The notes: generated by a model not told the origin, from the letters alone. DNA of 64,000 nucleotides from Variovorax sp. 679 (GCF_003952185.1 NZ_RXFS01000003.1:1-64000); one strand, 5' to 3'. Shown: positions 1 to 7,746, counted from the stretch's first letter. Made by a program: numbers and translations.

Positions 1-410
1 GCGTAGCGCCTCAGCAGGGCGGCGCGCTCGGCGCGCCGCTGTCCCTCGATCTGTCCCTGGTGAACCACGAAAAAGATTTGACCGTCCGCCGCTAGGCGCC
101 TGGTGATCTCGTCAAAACGCTCCTTCAGAGCGGGAATTCGTTCTGAGCGTTTGACCTCCACGACGGCGCTCTGCCCATTGGAAAAGGTCAGCAGGAAGTC
201 CGGCGTATAGCTTCGGCTATCGCCAAGGTTCAAGGTGAATGGCTGATGCTGGATGCTGCGAACAAGCGGAGAGAGCATTGTGCGCAGCACAAAATGCTTC
301 TCCAGGCGGCTTTCATGATGAATGGCAGTGGGTTGAAACCACCTGCAATTGAGGATGCCGACCATGCGCTTCGGTGAGCGCGTGATGACCTCGCGACTGG
401 GATTTTTCAT
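1..410 (-). CDS. TnsA-like transposon endonuclease, partial
   Basis: An open frame of about 136 codons starts at an ATG (408-410) and runs off the left window edge without a stop. The N-terminal part matches the TnsA endonuclease pattern: Glu33 in HHESRLEKHF, the block QHQPF near residue 55, then YTPDF with Asp71 and EVK at residues 85-87, a PD-(D/E)xK nuclease layout. In Tn7-like elements TnsA cuts the 5' ends of the transposon while TnsB makes the 3' cuts; the partner genes would lie left of this window. The ribosome site (AGAGAT) is weak. The sequence shows the nuclease motif; membership of a Tn7-like or TniABQ-type element is inference. Confidence 0.72.
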   Translation of the reverse strand, partial: MKNPSREVITRSPKRMVGILNCRWFQPTAIHHESRLEKHFVLRTMLSPLVRSIQHQPFTLNLGDSRSYTPDFLLTFSNGQSAVVEVKRSERIPALKERFDEITRRLAADGQIFFVVHQGQIEGQRRAERAALLRRY

Positions 411-570
411 ATGTATCTCTCCAATTCGGCCTGCTGATAAAACAGGCGCAGGAAGGCTTGACGCGGCCTTCAGCTGGGGAGATACTTTGCCAAGGGGCCT
501 GAAATCCTTAGGCAGTTCTCACCGGCTGCTGGCTGCGCCGATTTCTCGAAAGGGGAGTCGGCGTTTTGCT

Positions 571-966
571 TTACATGGTTGAATCCTCCTCGGCAGCATC
601 TGTCGCGAGTGTGGCTAGATAGGCGGCCACAGCAACGGTGGCCAAGAACCCTACGCGCCGACCCGGTGGCCGGATAAGGCGAAGCGGCAAGCGTCCCTTT
701 AGGATCGCACGATTGAATGAATCCCTAGTTGGAAAATGAAGCAGCTTCCAGGCGTCTTCAACTGGGAGCAACGGTCCGAATTGATCAAAAAGGCGATTGA
801 AGGTCAACGCCTCAATCGCTGACGACGGCGACGAAGCCTCATCTGCGGAATGAAAATCGTGGTGCTTCACAGCGCCTAAGTATTTCCGAAATTCGACGGG
901 CCGACAAGGACTACGCACTAATTTCGATGCACTCTCAACGCCTCTGCAGACCTCTCCTCTGCGCAT
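571..966 (-). CDS. Small helix-turn-helix-like protein, PrtN/excisionase-like fold
   Basis: A 131-residue protein read from the ATG at 966 (an in-frame TTG lies just upstream). The C-terminal half (about residues 60-125) has an FGPLLPVEDAW...FNRAILKGRLPL...VGF...VAAYL pattern resembling pyocin-activator PrtN or winged-helix excisionase domains. The N-terminal 55 residues show nothing recognisable and could be untranslated. An inverted repeat sits on the start codon, which suggests autorepression. It is transcribed towards tnsA, so the two may be one unit, with a 160-bp gap between them. Family assignment is tentative. Confidence 0.45.
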   Translation of the reverse strand: MRRGEVCRGVESASKLVRSPCRPVEFRKYLGAVKHHDFHSADEASSPSSAIEALTFNRLFDQFGPLLPVEDAWKLLHFPTRDSFNRAILKGRLPLRLIRPPGRRVGFLATVAVAAYLATLATDAAEEDSTM

Positions 967-1002
967 CAAGAAATTACTTGATGAATTTAGACATTACTTG
1001 AT
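964..1002 (-). promoter_or_regulatory. Inverted repeat over the start codon of the HTH-like gene
   Basis: CATCAAG (964-970) and CTTGATG (977-983) form a perfect 7-bp inverted repeat with a 6-bp spacer that covers the ATG. A further copy of ATTACTTGAT at 993-1002 repeats the one at 973-982, 20 bp away. The surroundings to 1090 are AT-rich, unlike the rest of the window. This arrangement fits an operator, or alternatively transposase-binding repeats at the end of a Tn7-like element; the sequence alone does not decide. Confidence 0.45.
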
Positions 1003-1139
1003 ACTGGACTCAATATTTATGAATCTTTGTTTTCCAAATAGAGAGAAAAAAAGAACTCTCTTGTTTTCAACAATTATTTACTAGATCCTGTCTAGACCGG
1101 CAGCGGTCAGTTGCGCACTGAGGATGAAGGTCTGCGCCC

Positions 1140-1287
1140 AGTCGAGGCCGTGTGAAAACGCTTGAGAAGTGCGTTCCCTTCGCGCTCGAACTCTCAGATC
1201 GTTCCAGGATCAACGATCAAGACCATCGGGAATGGCTTGGGTACCCTCGAAAGCATCGACTTCGCCCGTTTTCACACAGCCTCAGTC
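1140..1287. mobile_element. 140-bp MITE-like element or deleted IS with 17-bp terminal inverted repeats
   Basis: GAGGCCGTGTGAAAACG at 1144-1160 and the reverse complement of GAGGCTGTGTGAAAACG at 1267-1283 match at 16 of 17 positions. Both sides are flanked by the direct repeat AGTC (1140-1143 and 1284-1287), as expected for a 4-bp target-site duplication. The 106 bp between the ends carry no complete transposase gene. Such ends with 4-bp duplications occur in the IS1182 and IS5 groups, but the family is not certain. It is either a MITE mobilised in trans or an IS that lost its middle. Confidence 0.68.
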
Positions 1288-1375
1288 TGAAGCGGACGAA
1301 CACGAAGGACGGCTATGCTGGGGTAGGTGGGCGCTCTGATGTCTGGTCTGTACAAATAAGGGAGAAAATATTGGG

Positions 1376-1564
1376 ATGGCTACAGAAACGCGCCCCACCA
1401 CGATAGCTCGACGCTGGGCCGCGAATTCCCGTGCCCGCCGCGAGTTCATCGCCAGATCGTTCGACCGTGCTGTTCAGTCGGACGTAGAGGCTCTTGAGAG
1501 CGCACGCGCTATGGCCACAAATATGCGCAGCGGCAAGCCTCTACAACGTGCGCCGGCTAGGTGA
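1376..1564 (+). CDS. Small basic hypothetical protein
   Basis: A 62-residue reading frame starting at ATG 1376 with GGAGA about 11 bases upstream, in the sequence between the inverted-repeat element and the immunity-gene array. It is rich in Arg and Ala and has no recognisable domain. The plausible ribosome site is the only support; it could equally be a chance frame. Confidence 0.25.
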   Translation: MATETRPTTIARRWAANSRARREFIARSFDRAVQSDVEALESARAMATNMRSGKPLQRAPAR

Positions 1565-1790
1565 GCAAGCTACGCCTAGCAATCCGTTTCGCTCCCTATC
1601 GCGGCTAGGCTCGGGCCGGACCTAATGGTGTGAGCGCGGAGGCAGCGGGGCAATCTGCGGCAGATTCGTACACACAGTCACGCGGGCTCACTATCGGGGA
1701 TATCGCGAGACGCATCGCAATCGGGTGATTCCTTGCTTTCGAGCAGAGGCCGCTCGGGCTAACTGCGAACTAGCAGCGGCTGCCCGCTTT

Positions 1791-1855
1791 GCAGCGGTTG
1801 CCGACATCCCTCGGCCTCGCGCGAATGGGTACTATCGGCCAGAACCGGCCGTTCG
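1791..1855 (+). repeat. Left flanking copy of the array repeat (long form)
   Basis: Positions 1791-1836 match 10874-10918 in the same orientation, differing at only a few positions plus one indel (shared blocks GCAGCGG, CATCCCTCGGCCTCGC and GGGTACTATC). The end (1829-1855) runs into the short repeat core TCGGCCAGAACCGGCCGTTC. Another partial core, GCGGCCAGAAGC, follows at 1871-1882 just before the OmpA-like gene. Confidence 0.7.
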
Positions 1856-1892
1856 CCGGGCCGGCACAATGCGGCCAGAAGCTGAAGTAGAA

Positions 1893-2345
1893 ATGAAGAT
1901 GCGAAATCGCAACGACTTAATCCGAACCACAACGCTGATCTTGCTCGCTGTGTGCTTCCCCATACTTACTTGGTCGATGTCGATCATCTACGCACAACCT
2001 ACTGTCAGATTTGCGGAGAACGATTCGAAGATTGAATCTCAGAAAGACCTACTAAAGCTTCGGCTCGCCGCATGTGCTGCAATAGGGAACCGAGAGCCGG
2101 TCATCATCGAAGGCCATGCTTCGCGGCACGAAGCTCACCCAGAGCAACTAGCGAAGCGACGCGCTGATGCGGTGGCAGATGTAATGGTGCAATTTGGAGC
2201 CGATAGAAGCCAATTGCGCGTGGTGGCTTTTGGCGCACACAAGCCACTCGCCCCTGAGGAGCATCCTGCGGGACAAGCAAAAAATCGCCGCGTCGACGTG
2301 GATGCCGGAGTTGCTGGCGATTCACAAGAGTGCTGGCATCGCTAA
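1893..2345 (+). CDS. OmpA-family C-terminal domain protein
   Basis: A 150-residue protein. Residues 8-32 are a hydrophobic N-terminal segment (signal anchor or uncleaved signal) that would place the rest in the periplasm. Residues about 70-145 match the OmpA-like peptidoglycan-binding domain: IIEGHAS, then LAKRRADAV, QLRVVAFG and the closing AKNRRVDV. The start was chosen at ATG 1893 because the open frame continues upstream through the repeat, while the hydrophobic segment begins shortly after this codon. It stands alone at the left of the small-gene array and has no transport or motility neighbour. Confidence 0.7.
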   Translation: MKMRNRNDLIRTTTLILLAVCFPILTWSMSIIYAQPTVRFAENDSKIESQKDLLKLRLAACAAIGNREPVIIEGHASRHEAHPEQLAKRRADAVADVMVQFGADRSQLRVVAFGAHKPLAPEEHPAGQAKNRRVDVDAGVAGDSQECWHR

Positions 2346-2405
2346 ATTCCGCTTTCAGGCATAGGCAGATGCTCGGTTTTCCGCCTTCGCGCCAGCAGCG
2401 CTGCC

Positions 2406-2434
2406 GGCTACATTCGGCCAGAACCAGACATTCG
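2406..2434 (+). repeat. Array repeat, copy before the DUF3658-like gene
   Basis: GGCTACATTCGGCCAGAACC followed by AGACATTCG fills the gap between the OmpA-like gene and the next start codon, and ends three bases before the ATG. It is oriented like both neighbouring genes. Confidence 0.7.
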
Positions 2435-2436
2435 AT

Positions 2437-3015
2437 ATGACATCTCGTTTTTCAGTCGATTTCAACGAATTGCTTGAGCGCGATCTCATCATGCTGTCGC
2501 AGACTGATTTCCGGAAGGACATCAACGGCTCGCCCGTCCTGCTCGTTGAAGGTCTCCCTATTGAGGTTCAAGAAGATAACCTCTATGACGACGGCACGCA
2601 CGAAGTGCTGTTTGCTCGCGGAGTCGTTGAGGCCAACTCAACGGGCACTTGGTCTCACGTCAAATGGTGCTGCCGATTTGACTCCGAGGGCTTCTACGAC
2701 ATTGCAGGTAGCTCCGTGAACGAAGAAATTTGCAACACTGAGCTTTCGCCCGCAGAGGGCGCACGGGTTGCAAAGCTGTCTCAAGCTGAACTTGCGCTTA
2801 TCGATACGGCACTTCTTTCGCAAGTCTCCGACGATTGGAGGAAGGTCGCACGCGTGGTCGGGATGGCGATGCTGTCGACGCGGGACCTCCCAAGCGGGGT
2901 TCCCGACGCCTTCTTCGCGAAGCGGGTCAGGCTGCTTGTCGAATCCGGTCAACTTGAATCGCAGGGCGACCTTCGGCGAATGCGATTTAGCGAGATACGG
3001 CGAACATCTGCCTGA
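2437..3015 (+). CDS. Hypothetical protein with DUF3658-like C-terminus
   Basis: A 192-residue protein with two parts. Residues 1-95 (…LVEGLPIEV…, …GVVEANSTG.W.HVKWCCRFD) look like a small beta-rich domain. Residues 110-190 (LIDTALLSQVSDDWRKVARVVGMAM … VPDAFFAKRVRLLVESGQLESQGDL) match the pattern of DUF3658. Genes with this architecture are often found near toxin-immunity loci, but no function is established. A repeat copy replaces a normal leader, and no clear Shine-Dalgarno site is visible. Confidence 0.6.
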   Translation: MTSRFSVDFNELLERDLIMLSQTDFRKDINGSPVLLVEGLPIEVQEDNLYDDGTHEVLFARGVVEANSTGTWSHVKWCCRFDSEGFYDIAGSSVNEEICNTELSPAEGARVAKLSQAELALIDTALLSQVSDDWRKVARVVGMAMLSTRDLPSGVPDAFFAKRVRLLVESGQLESQGDLRRMRFSEIRRTSA

Positions 3016-3020
3016 CGGCA

Positions 3021-3050
3021 GAATGCGGCCAGAAGCGGCCGGTCGCGGCT
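3021..3050 (+). repeat. Array repeat, copy before the Imm11/43-like gene
   Basis: GAATGCGGCCAGAAGCGGCC followed by GGTCGCGGCT, six bases after the preceding stop codon and in gene orientation. CGGCC and GGCCG can pair as a short hairpin around AGAAGC. Confidence 0.7.
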
Positions 3051-3112
3051 AACTCTCATCCTTGCCGGTGGTCACCTGTTTCGACCTTCCCCTCATACTT
3101 TTACTCTAGAAA

Positions 3113-3676
3113 ATGCATTGGATTCTTCACCGTGACGTTTCCGGTAATGTCCCATATCCAGAATGCAGGCTAGTGAACTCGCACGAAGTCTTGAACTTTC
3201 AATACTGGGGAGGCGTCAGCCTAGCAGACCAGTATCCGAGTCTCGAATTCGACGTATCCGACTCACCTGATTCACCTCGGGGTCTCGTTGACTTCATGAG
3301 GTCGCTTCACATCGATATCGTTTCTCGCAAGCTTGCCGCGGCTCTTCAACTCGTCGGCGCGGAAGTCGAGTTGTTTCCCGTTGCAGTCTCCTATAACGGT
3401 AGCAAGTTCGATGGGCAGCAATTTTTCGCATTGAACTCCCTCATGCGCCCTCGAGCACTCGATCTTAGAAAATCCGATGTTGACCTTGATGAGGAGCTTG
3501 GAGACGTCCTTGTCGCTCGGAAAATCGTGCTCGATGAGTCAGGAATCGCCAATTTGAACTGGCTCGTCGTGGATGAACTTAACAAGATTGCCGTGAGCGC
3601 CAAGGTTATAGATGCCATCAGCCTGTCGGGGTGTACCGGCTGCGCATTCTCAGAACCGGGTTCGATCAGCCGTTGA
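3113..3676 (+). CDS. Imm11/Imm43-like (DUF1629-type) immunity family protein
   Basis: A 187-residue soluble protein without signal peptide. The central and C-terminal parts (…GAEVELFPVAV…FALNSLMRPRALDLRKSD…IVLDESGIANLNWLVVDEL…IAVSAKVIDAISLSGCTGCAF…) follow the pattern of DUF1629-type immunity proteins, which neutralise polymorphic toxins in neighbouring cells of other lineages. No toxin gene is visible nearby, so it would be an orphan immunity gene. Assignment between Imm11 and Imm43 is uncertain. Confidence 0.55.
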   Translation: MHWILHRDVSGNVPYPECRLVNSHEVLNFQYWGGVSLADQYPSLEFDVSDSPDSPRGLVDFMRSLHIDIVSRKLAAALQLVGAEVELFPVAVSYNGSKFDGQQFFALNSLMRPRALDLRKSDVDLDEELGDVLVARKIVLDESGIANLNWLVVDELNKIAVSAKVIDAISLSGCTGCAFSEPGSISR

Positions 3677-3760
3677 AAGTGTTAAGGAAAAGCTCATGTA
3701 TTGGCAGGCAACGATCGGACGCGACAGTGGACTCGGCCGCTGCGGCATCAGCTAACTATA

Positions 3761-3787
3761 GTTGCCGGCCAGCTTCGGGCATTCGCT
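3761..3787 (+). repeat. Array repeat, diverged copy before the Imm22-like gene
   Basis: GTTGCCGGCCAGCTTCGGGC followed by ATTCGCT matches the repeat core (CGGCCA, then GG.C.TTC) with several differences. It lies 27 bases before the chosen start at 3815. Confidence 0.5.
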
Positions 3788-3814
3788 CATACTTCTTCAA
3801 CTCCTCGCATCCTT

Positions 3815-4207
3815 ATGGCACGCCGCGACTACTCCGAAGACGAAGACTTTTACACGCAAGGCTTCGAAAGCCCCGGTGAGGTTTCCATCTGGCTCGGCTA
3901 CTCACGACACGGCGATGGATCGAACGATGTGTTGCAAGATCTCTGCGGAGTCGGCTACTACAGCTTGGACAACCAAGAAGCGAACTGTTTTTCGTTCGAG
4001 CTGACAAAGGTGGAGCGCCTGCTGAAAGAGATTTCGTACTCTGTCAGCTTCATAGACGCTGCAGTGAGAACGGCAAAACGTCGAAAACTTTCAGAAGCGC
4101 GCTGGGTAACTGTTCAGTTTGATTTTGCGTATGCGCCAGAAAAGGTGAAAAGGCCAGTCGCCGCTGACCCAATATTTTTGGGCGTATTTCGCTACTCGGT
4201 GGAGTAG
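3815..4207 (+). CDS. Imm22-like immunity protein
   Basis: A 130-residue acidic soluble protein beginning MARRDYSEDEDF. The segment GEVSIWLGYS followed by DLCGVGYYSLDNQEANCFSFEL and the C-terminal PIFLGVFRY resembles the Imm22 family of polymorphic-toxin immunity proteins. The open frame continues 38 codons upstream, but those codons cover the repeat, so the start at 3815 is preferred. It is the last plus-strand gene of the array and converges on the next gene. Confidence 0.6.
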   Translation: MARRDYSEDEDFYTQGFESPGEVSIWLGYSRHGDGSNDVLQDLCGVGYYSLDNQEANCFSFELTKVERLLKEISYSVSFIDAAVRTAKRRKLSEARWVTVQFDFAYAPEKVKRPVAADPIFLGVFRYSVE

Positions 4208-4274
4208 CGAACAGTTTCACCTTGCTCAACTCCTCAAAGACCTCCAGGCCTAGTGACTGGCAACTCGGGCTGCC

Positions 4275-4760
4275 TTAGTGGCCAGCGTCCCTGATGCTCA
4301 CCGAACGGATGACCGTCTGCGGTTTGAGCCGGCTGAGCTGCGCTTGGAGCTGGCCGTTGACACTGAAGTGCACTTCGATGTCTGTGGCCTCGAAGTTGTC
4401 GATGACGTAGTCGCCTCCCATGGTCGGCAGCCGCTTGAATCCGAACAGTTCTCCAGCGGCCAGGGTTTGCCCAGAATTGAAGAGTTCGCCAACGAGTTGA
4501 ACGTCAAAGAACTTGGCAACAAACTCCCGCTGCGCGAGCAGCTCCTCGAATTCGACGGTCGACGCGGCGATCAGAATCAAGTCCGCTGAACCGACATCGA
4601 GCAGTTTGATTTCGCCGCTGCTCGATTCCTCCACAAATGCGTTCCCGACGGCGGTAACCAGCACAGGGAGAGCGCTCGTGCCAAGGAGCCACGTCCAATC
4701 TGAGAGCATCGTCTCGCGCTGGAGGTGGTGAAAGCCAACGGTTAGATCGTCGAGGGTCAT
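4275..4760 (-). CDS. T6SS immunity protein Tdi1-like (DUF1851 domain)
   Basis: A 161-residue protein starting MTLDDLTVGFHHLQ. The stretches GEIKLLDVGSADL, TVEFEELL and TLAAGELFGFKRLPTMGGDY..DNFEATDIEVHF..NGQL match the Tdi1 C-terminal/DUF1851 family, named for the immunity protein of the Agrobacterium T6SS DNase Tde1. The reading frame extends another 79 codons upstream, but that stretch contains the array repeat and overlaps the AraC gene end, so ATG 4758-4760 is preferred. No T6SS effector is adjacent. Confidence 0.7.
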   Translation of the reverse strand: MTLDDLTVGFHHLQRETMLSDWTWLLGTSALPVLVTAVGNAFVEESSSGEIKLLDVGSADLILIAASTVEFEELLAQREFVAKFFDVQLVGELFNSGQTLAAGELFGFKRLPTMGGDYVIDNFEATDIEVHFSVNGQLQAQLSRLKPQTVIRSVSIRDAGH

Positions 4761-4789
4761 CTGAGGGCTGAGTTTTCGCAGCAGATCGG

Positions 4790-4815
4790 AAAGTCCGCTC
4801 TTGGCCGACTGTAGC
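4790..4815 (-). repeat. Array repeat, copy before the Tdi1-like gene
   Basis: On the minus strand it reads GGCTACAGTCGGCCAAGAGC then GGACTT, about 30 bases upstream of the Tdi1-like start and in the same orientation as that gene. Confidence 0.65.
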
Positions 4816-4968
4816 CTGTCTGCTACCAGTCGCTTCGGGCCCCTCTGCGGTCGTTCGTTCCGCTCCAAAGGCGCCGCTTGGCTCCTCAGCCTTGATCGAA
4901 CAATCGCAGCCTCATCAAGCCGTGACCCACCGTCGTGCCGTGTTGGAATAGGTTGACTTCTGCGCCGC

Positions 4969-5982
4969 CTATTGTTGGCGGCGGCCTCTGTAGCCATCGG
5001 GCGTCATTCCTGGTTGCTGCCGGCGAAAGGCACGTTGAAATGCGTCGAGGGAGCCAAAGCCGCTGTGGCTCGCGATCTTGTCCTGCGACCAATCGGTCTG
5101 TAGCAGCAGTGCAGTGGCATGGCTGACCCGGAGGGCCTCCACGAAGCGTCCGGGCGTTGAGCCGACCTCCTGCGAGAAGGCACGCGCGAAGTTCCTTGTA
5201 CTCATGCAGGCACGCGTAGCCAGCGCGTCGACCGACAAGTCCTCGGCCAAATTCGTCGCAATCCACGCAACCAATTCGCGCAGGCGCGTGGAGGCCCCAG
5301 CCTGCGCGTCAAGCACAGGACTCCGCTGGGGTTGAGAACCGCCGCGGAACATGTAGAGCGCCAGATTGCGTCCAATCTCGACCGCGATAGAGCGACCCAG
5401 ATCGGCTTCGATCAAGGCCAGCGCGAGATCGATGCCGGTCGTTACCCCAGCGGAGGTCCAGACCGGCCCGTCATTCACATAGATGCGATCGCGCTGCACC
5501 TCGGCCAGCGGAAACAAGGACTCGAGCGACTCGCAAGCGCGCCAATGCGTCGTCACCCTTCGCCGGTCCAGAAGACCAGCTGCCGCCAACGCAAAAGCGC
5601 CGGTACACACACTTGCCACGCGCCGCACCCGGGGCGCTACGTCGGCGACCCAGTCGCTCACGCCGCGATCGAGAATTGCCGTGCGCAACGCGGGCTCATC
5701 GCCTCCCGCCACGATGAGGGTGTCGATGGGGCTGTCGATGGCATGCAACGGCCGGGTGTCAGAGAGCGTCAAGCCAGAATTCGTCGTGATGCTTCCTCCA
5801 TCGGGCGATGCGACTACAAGCCGATAAGCGTCCGGCACCAGTTCTGTTGCCTTGCTGAACGCGCTGGCAGGTCCCGCGACATCGAGTACCTCTACTCCAT
5901 CGAACGCCACCAACACCACCGTGCGCGTTATGGCGGAAATCGCGGCCTCTTCGTCCTTCTCAGGTTTGTGATCGAAGTGCAT
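4969..5982 (-). CDS. GlxA-family transcriptional regulator (DJ-1/PfpI plus AraC HTH)
   Basis: A 337-residue protein with an N-terminal DJ-1/PfpI-like domain (about residues 20-190; nucleophile-elbow-like VCTGAFALAAAGLLDRR and THW) and a C-terminal AraC/XylS double helix-turn-helix (about 230-335; RACMSTRNFARAFSQEVG, SQDKIASHSGFGSLDAFQRAFRR). GlxA-type proteins regulate genes for small nitrogenous or carbonyl compounds in response to a ligand. It is divergent from the DJ-1 lipoprotein gene, whose start is about 30 bp away, so the promoter of each must overlap the other gene's 5' end. Confidence 0.85.
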   Translation of the reverse strand: MHFDHKPEKDEEAAISAITRTVVLVAFDGVEVLDVAGPASAFSKATELVPDAYRLVVASPDGGSITTNSGLTLSDTRPLHAIDSPIDTLIVAGGDEPALRTAILDRGVSDWVADVAPRVRRVASVCTGAFALAAAGLLDRRRVTTHWRACESLESLFPLAEVQRDRIYVNDGPVWTSAGVTTGIDLALALIEADLGRSIAVEIGRNLALYMFRGGSQPQRSPVLDAQAGASTRLRELVAWIATNLAEDLSVDALATRACMSTRNFARAFSQEVGSTPGRFVEALRVSHATALLLQTDWSQDKIASHSGFGSLDAFQRAFRRQQPGMTPDGYRGRRQQ

Positions 5983-6014
5983 GCTTGCCTATTTTTCGAA
6001 TGCAAAGGTTGGAC

Positions 6015-7193
6015 ATGGGCTGGGTATGGAAGATTGCTGGCTGCATCGTAGTGTTTGGGAGCGGCCTGATAGCTTGTTCGATGGATTCCGCAATGTCGCG
6101 ATCGACGCCGGTCAGTCGCACTCAGGCGAATGAAGCGGGCGCGGATGGGCCCACGTTTGTCGATGCACTGCGCCCGAACCGGCGCATTCCGGTGGTCGCG
6201 GTACTCGCACTCAACGGGGGCACGGAAACCACAGATTTCCTAGTGCCGTATGCGGTGCTCCGACGAGCCGCCGTGGCCGAGCTGGAGGCGGTTGCGCCAA
6301 GGCAAGGAAAAGTGACGCTGATGCCCGCGCTGGAGATCGATCTAAAGACGGACATCGAAAGCTTTGACCGACGTCACCCCCAGGGCGCCGACTACGTCAT
6401 CGTGCCAGCCATGCACGTCGACGACGATCCTGCCGTCCTGGCATGGCTGCGAGCGCAGGCTGGCAAGGGGGCAAAGATCATCGGCATCTGTTCCGGAGCG
6501 CTCGTGCTCGGCAAGGCCGGTCTGCTCGACGGCCGGCGCTTTGCCGGTCACTGGTACGACCGCCGCGAGCTTCTCGAACGCTATCCGACAGCAAGCTACG
6601 TCCCGGATCGGCGCTATGTCGTCGATAGAGACGTGGCGACGACGACCGGCGTCAGCGCGTCGCTGCCGGCTGCATTGGCGCTGGTGGAGGCCATTGGTGG
6701 AAATGATCGTGCGACGGCATTGGCGCAAGAACTCGACGCGAACGCCTGGGGCCCCGAGCACGACAGCGCGCGATTCAAGCTCGATGCAGGCGGCATCTGG
6801 ACCTACGTCGTCAATGCGGTGGCGTTCTGGCGGCGAGACGCCATGGAAATCAGGGTGCGCGAGGGCATCGATGACATCAAGCTGGCCTTCGCCGCGGACG
6901 CTTGGTCCCGCACAGGCCGAGCGAGCGTCACTGCAGTGAGCGATTCCGGCGGACCCGTGCGCACAAGTGCAGGCTTGATCTTGAAAACTGTGTCGGCAAG
7001 CGCTCTCAAAGCGACGGTACATCCGCTTTCTCTATCGGATTCCGTCTCGCCTGCCGCGCAACTGGATCGCAGCCTGTGCGACATTCAGCGGCGCTACGGC
7101 TCGTGGATGCGAGCATGGGTCGCACTGCAAATGGAATATCAGATCAATGAACGAGCCTGCGAGCCAAGCTCGCCGAGCCTTCCACACGAATGA
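6015..7193 (+). CDS. DJ-1/PfpI family lipoprotein
   Basis: A 392-residue protein with a lipoprotein signal: lysine near the start, a hydrophobic core and the lipobox LIAC (Cys21 from the chosen start). The ATG at 6015 is favoured by AAAGG upstream; an in-frame ATG at 5985 is also possible. Residues about 50-220 form a DJ-1/PfpI fold (IIGICSGALVLGKAGLLDGRRFAGHWYDR), like the domain in the neighbouring regulator. The last 150 residues have no clear assignment. Export of a DJ-1 domain to the envelope is uncommon. Likely regulated by the divergent GlxA-type protein. Confidence 0.75.
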   Translation: MGWVWKIAGCIVVFGSGLIACSMDSAMSRSTPVSRTQANEAGADGPTFVDALRPNRRIPVVAVLALNGGTETTDFLVPYAVLRRAAVAELEAVAPRQGKVTLMPALEIDLKTDIESFDRRHPQGADYVIVPAMHVDDDPAVLAWLRAQAGKGAKIIGICSGALVLGKAGLLDGRRFAGHWYDRRELLERYPTASYVPDRRYVVDRDVATTTGVSASLPAALALVEAIGGNDRATALAQELDANAWGPEHDSARFKLDAGGIWTYVVNAVAFWRRDAMEIRVREGIDDIKLAFAADAWSRTGRASVTAVSDSGGPVRTSAGLILKTVSASALKATVHPLSLSDSVSPAAQLDRSLCDIQRRYGSWMRAWVALQMEYQINERACEPSSPSLPHE

Positions 7194-7263
7194 TCTCAGG
7201 CACGGCCATTCACGCTGGGCGACAGAGCTGAACGTCGGCTTCATGGCGAACTGGGAACTGCGG

Positions 7264-7295
7264 GCGAACTTCCGCTGATGGCCGACTGTAGCCGC
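7264..7295 (-). repeat. Array repeat, copy downstream of the YezG-like gene
   Basis: Reads GCGGCTACAGTCGGCCATCA then GCGGAAGTTCGC on the minus strand. It lies between the end of the DJ-1 lipoprotein gene and the stop of the YezG-like gene, so it would be the repeat bordering that gene's 3' side. Confidence 0.65.
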
Positions 7296-7313
7296 ACGTC
7301 GGGGCAGCACCAT

Positions 7314-7691
7314 TCACTGTGTTCGCTTGGTCGCGATGTCCGGGAAGTTCCATCCGGAGCGCGCCAACAGGCTATCCCAGTCGACTTTGTCGTAGGAATA
7401 CTCGGCTTCGAAGGAGCCGCTTCGCGTAACGCGGTAACGGCAGGTCGAGAATGCTTGCGTTGCCCGATCAGGAAGACTGCCCCTCAGGTCTCGAAATAAT
7501 CCATCTACGACCTGCGGGAGCAAAATTGCAACCTCTTCGAGGTGCCCGCCCTTTTGGACCGAATAGCTCGCCGCCATGTCGCTTTGGGTTTCGTCTACGC
7601 TGTAGTCAACAATCAGTTCGACCCACTCCGGCTCCAGAAGTGGTGAGACGGCATCAAAGATCGCTTGCGGAATGCGCGCTGGATCGTTCAT
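7314..7691 (-). CDS. YezG-like (DUF600-type) immunity family protein
   Basis: A 125-residue soluble protein. WVELIVDYSVDE near residue 37 and the C-terminal YSYDKVDWDSLLARSGWNFPD fit the YezG/DUF600 immunity family, known as antitoxins of YeeF/LXG-type toxins. No toxin gene is adjacent. It is flanked on both sides by array repeats in its own orientation. Confidence 0.6.
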   Translation of the reverse strand: MNDPARIPQAIFDAVSPLLEPEWVELIVDYSVDETQSDMAASYSVQKGGHLEEVAILLPQVVDGLFRDLRGSLPDRATQAFSTCRYRVTRSGSFEAEYSYDKVDWDSLLARSGWNFPDIATKRTQ

Positions 7692-7746
7692 GAAGAACCT
7701 GTAATTGGTGAGAGCGTCTGCTTCCGGATGATTTCAGGTCAGTCCG

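Noticed and set aside
1152..1406. 84-codon plus-strand frame
   Set aside because: It starts inside the left inverted end of the MITE-like element and runs through it; no family resemblance.
1756..3055. GCTAAC and GTTGCC motifs as integron attC sites
   Set aside because: They do not fit RYYYAAC and GTTRRRY, and repeats occur in both orientations matching gene strand; a canonical integron with IntI is not supported.
4278..4589. 103-codon plus-strand frame opposite the Tdi1-like gene
   Set aside because: It is the reverse complement of a gene with clear family blocks.
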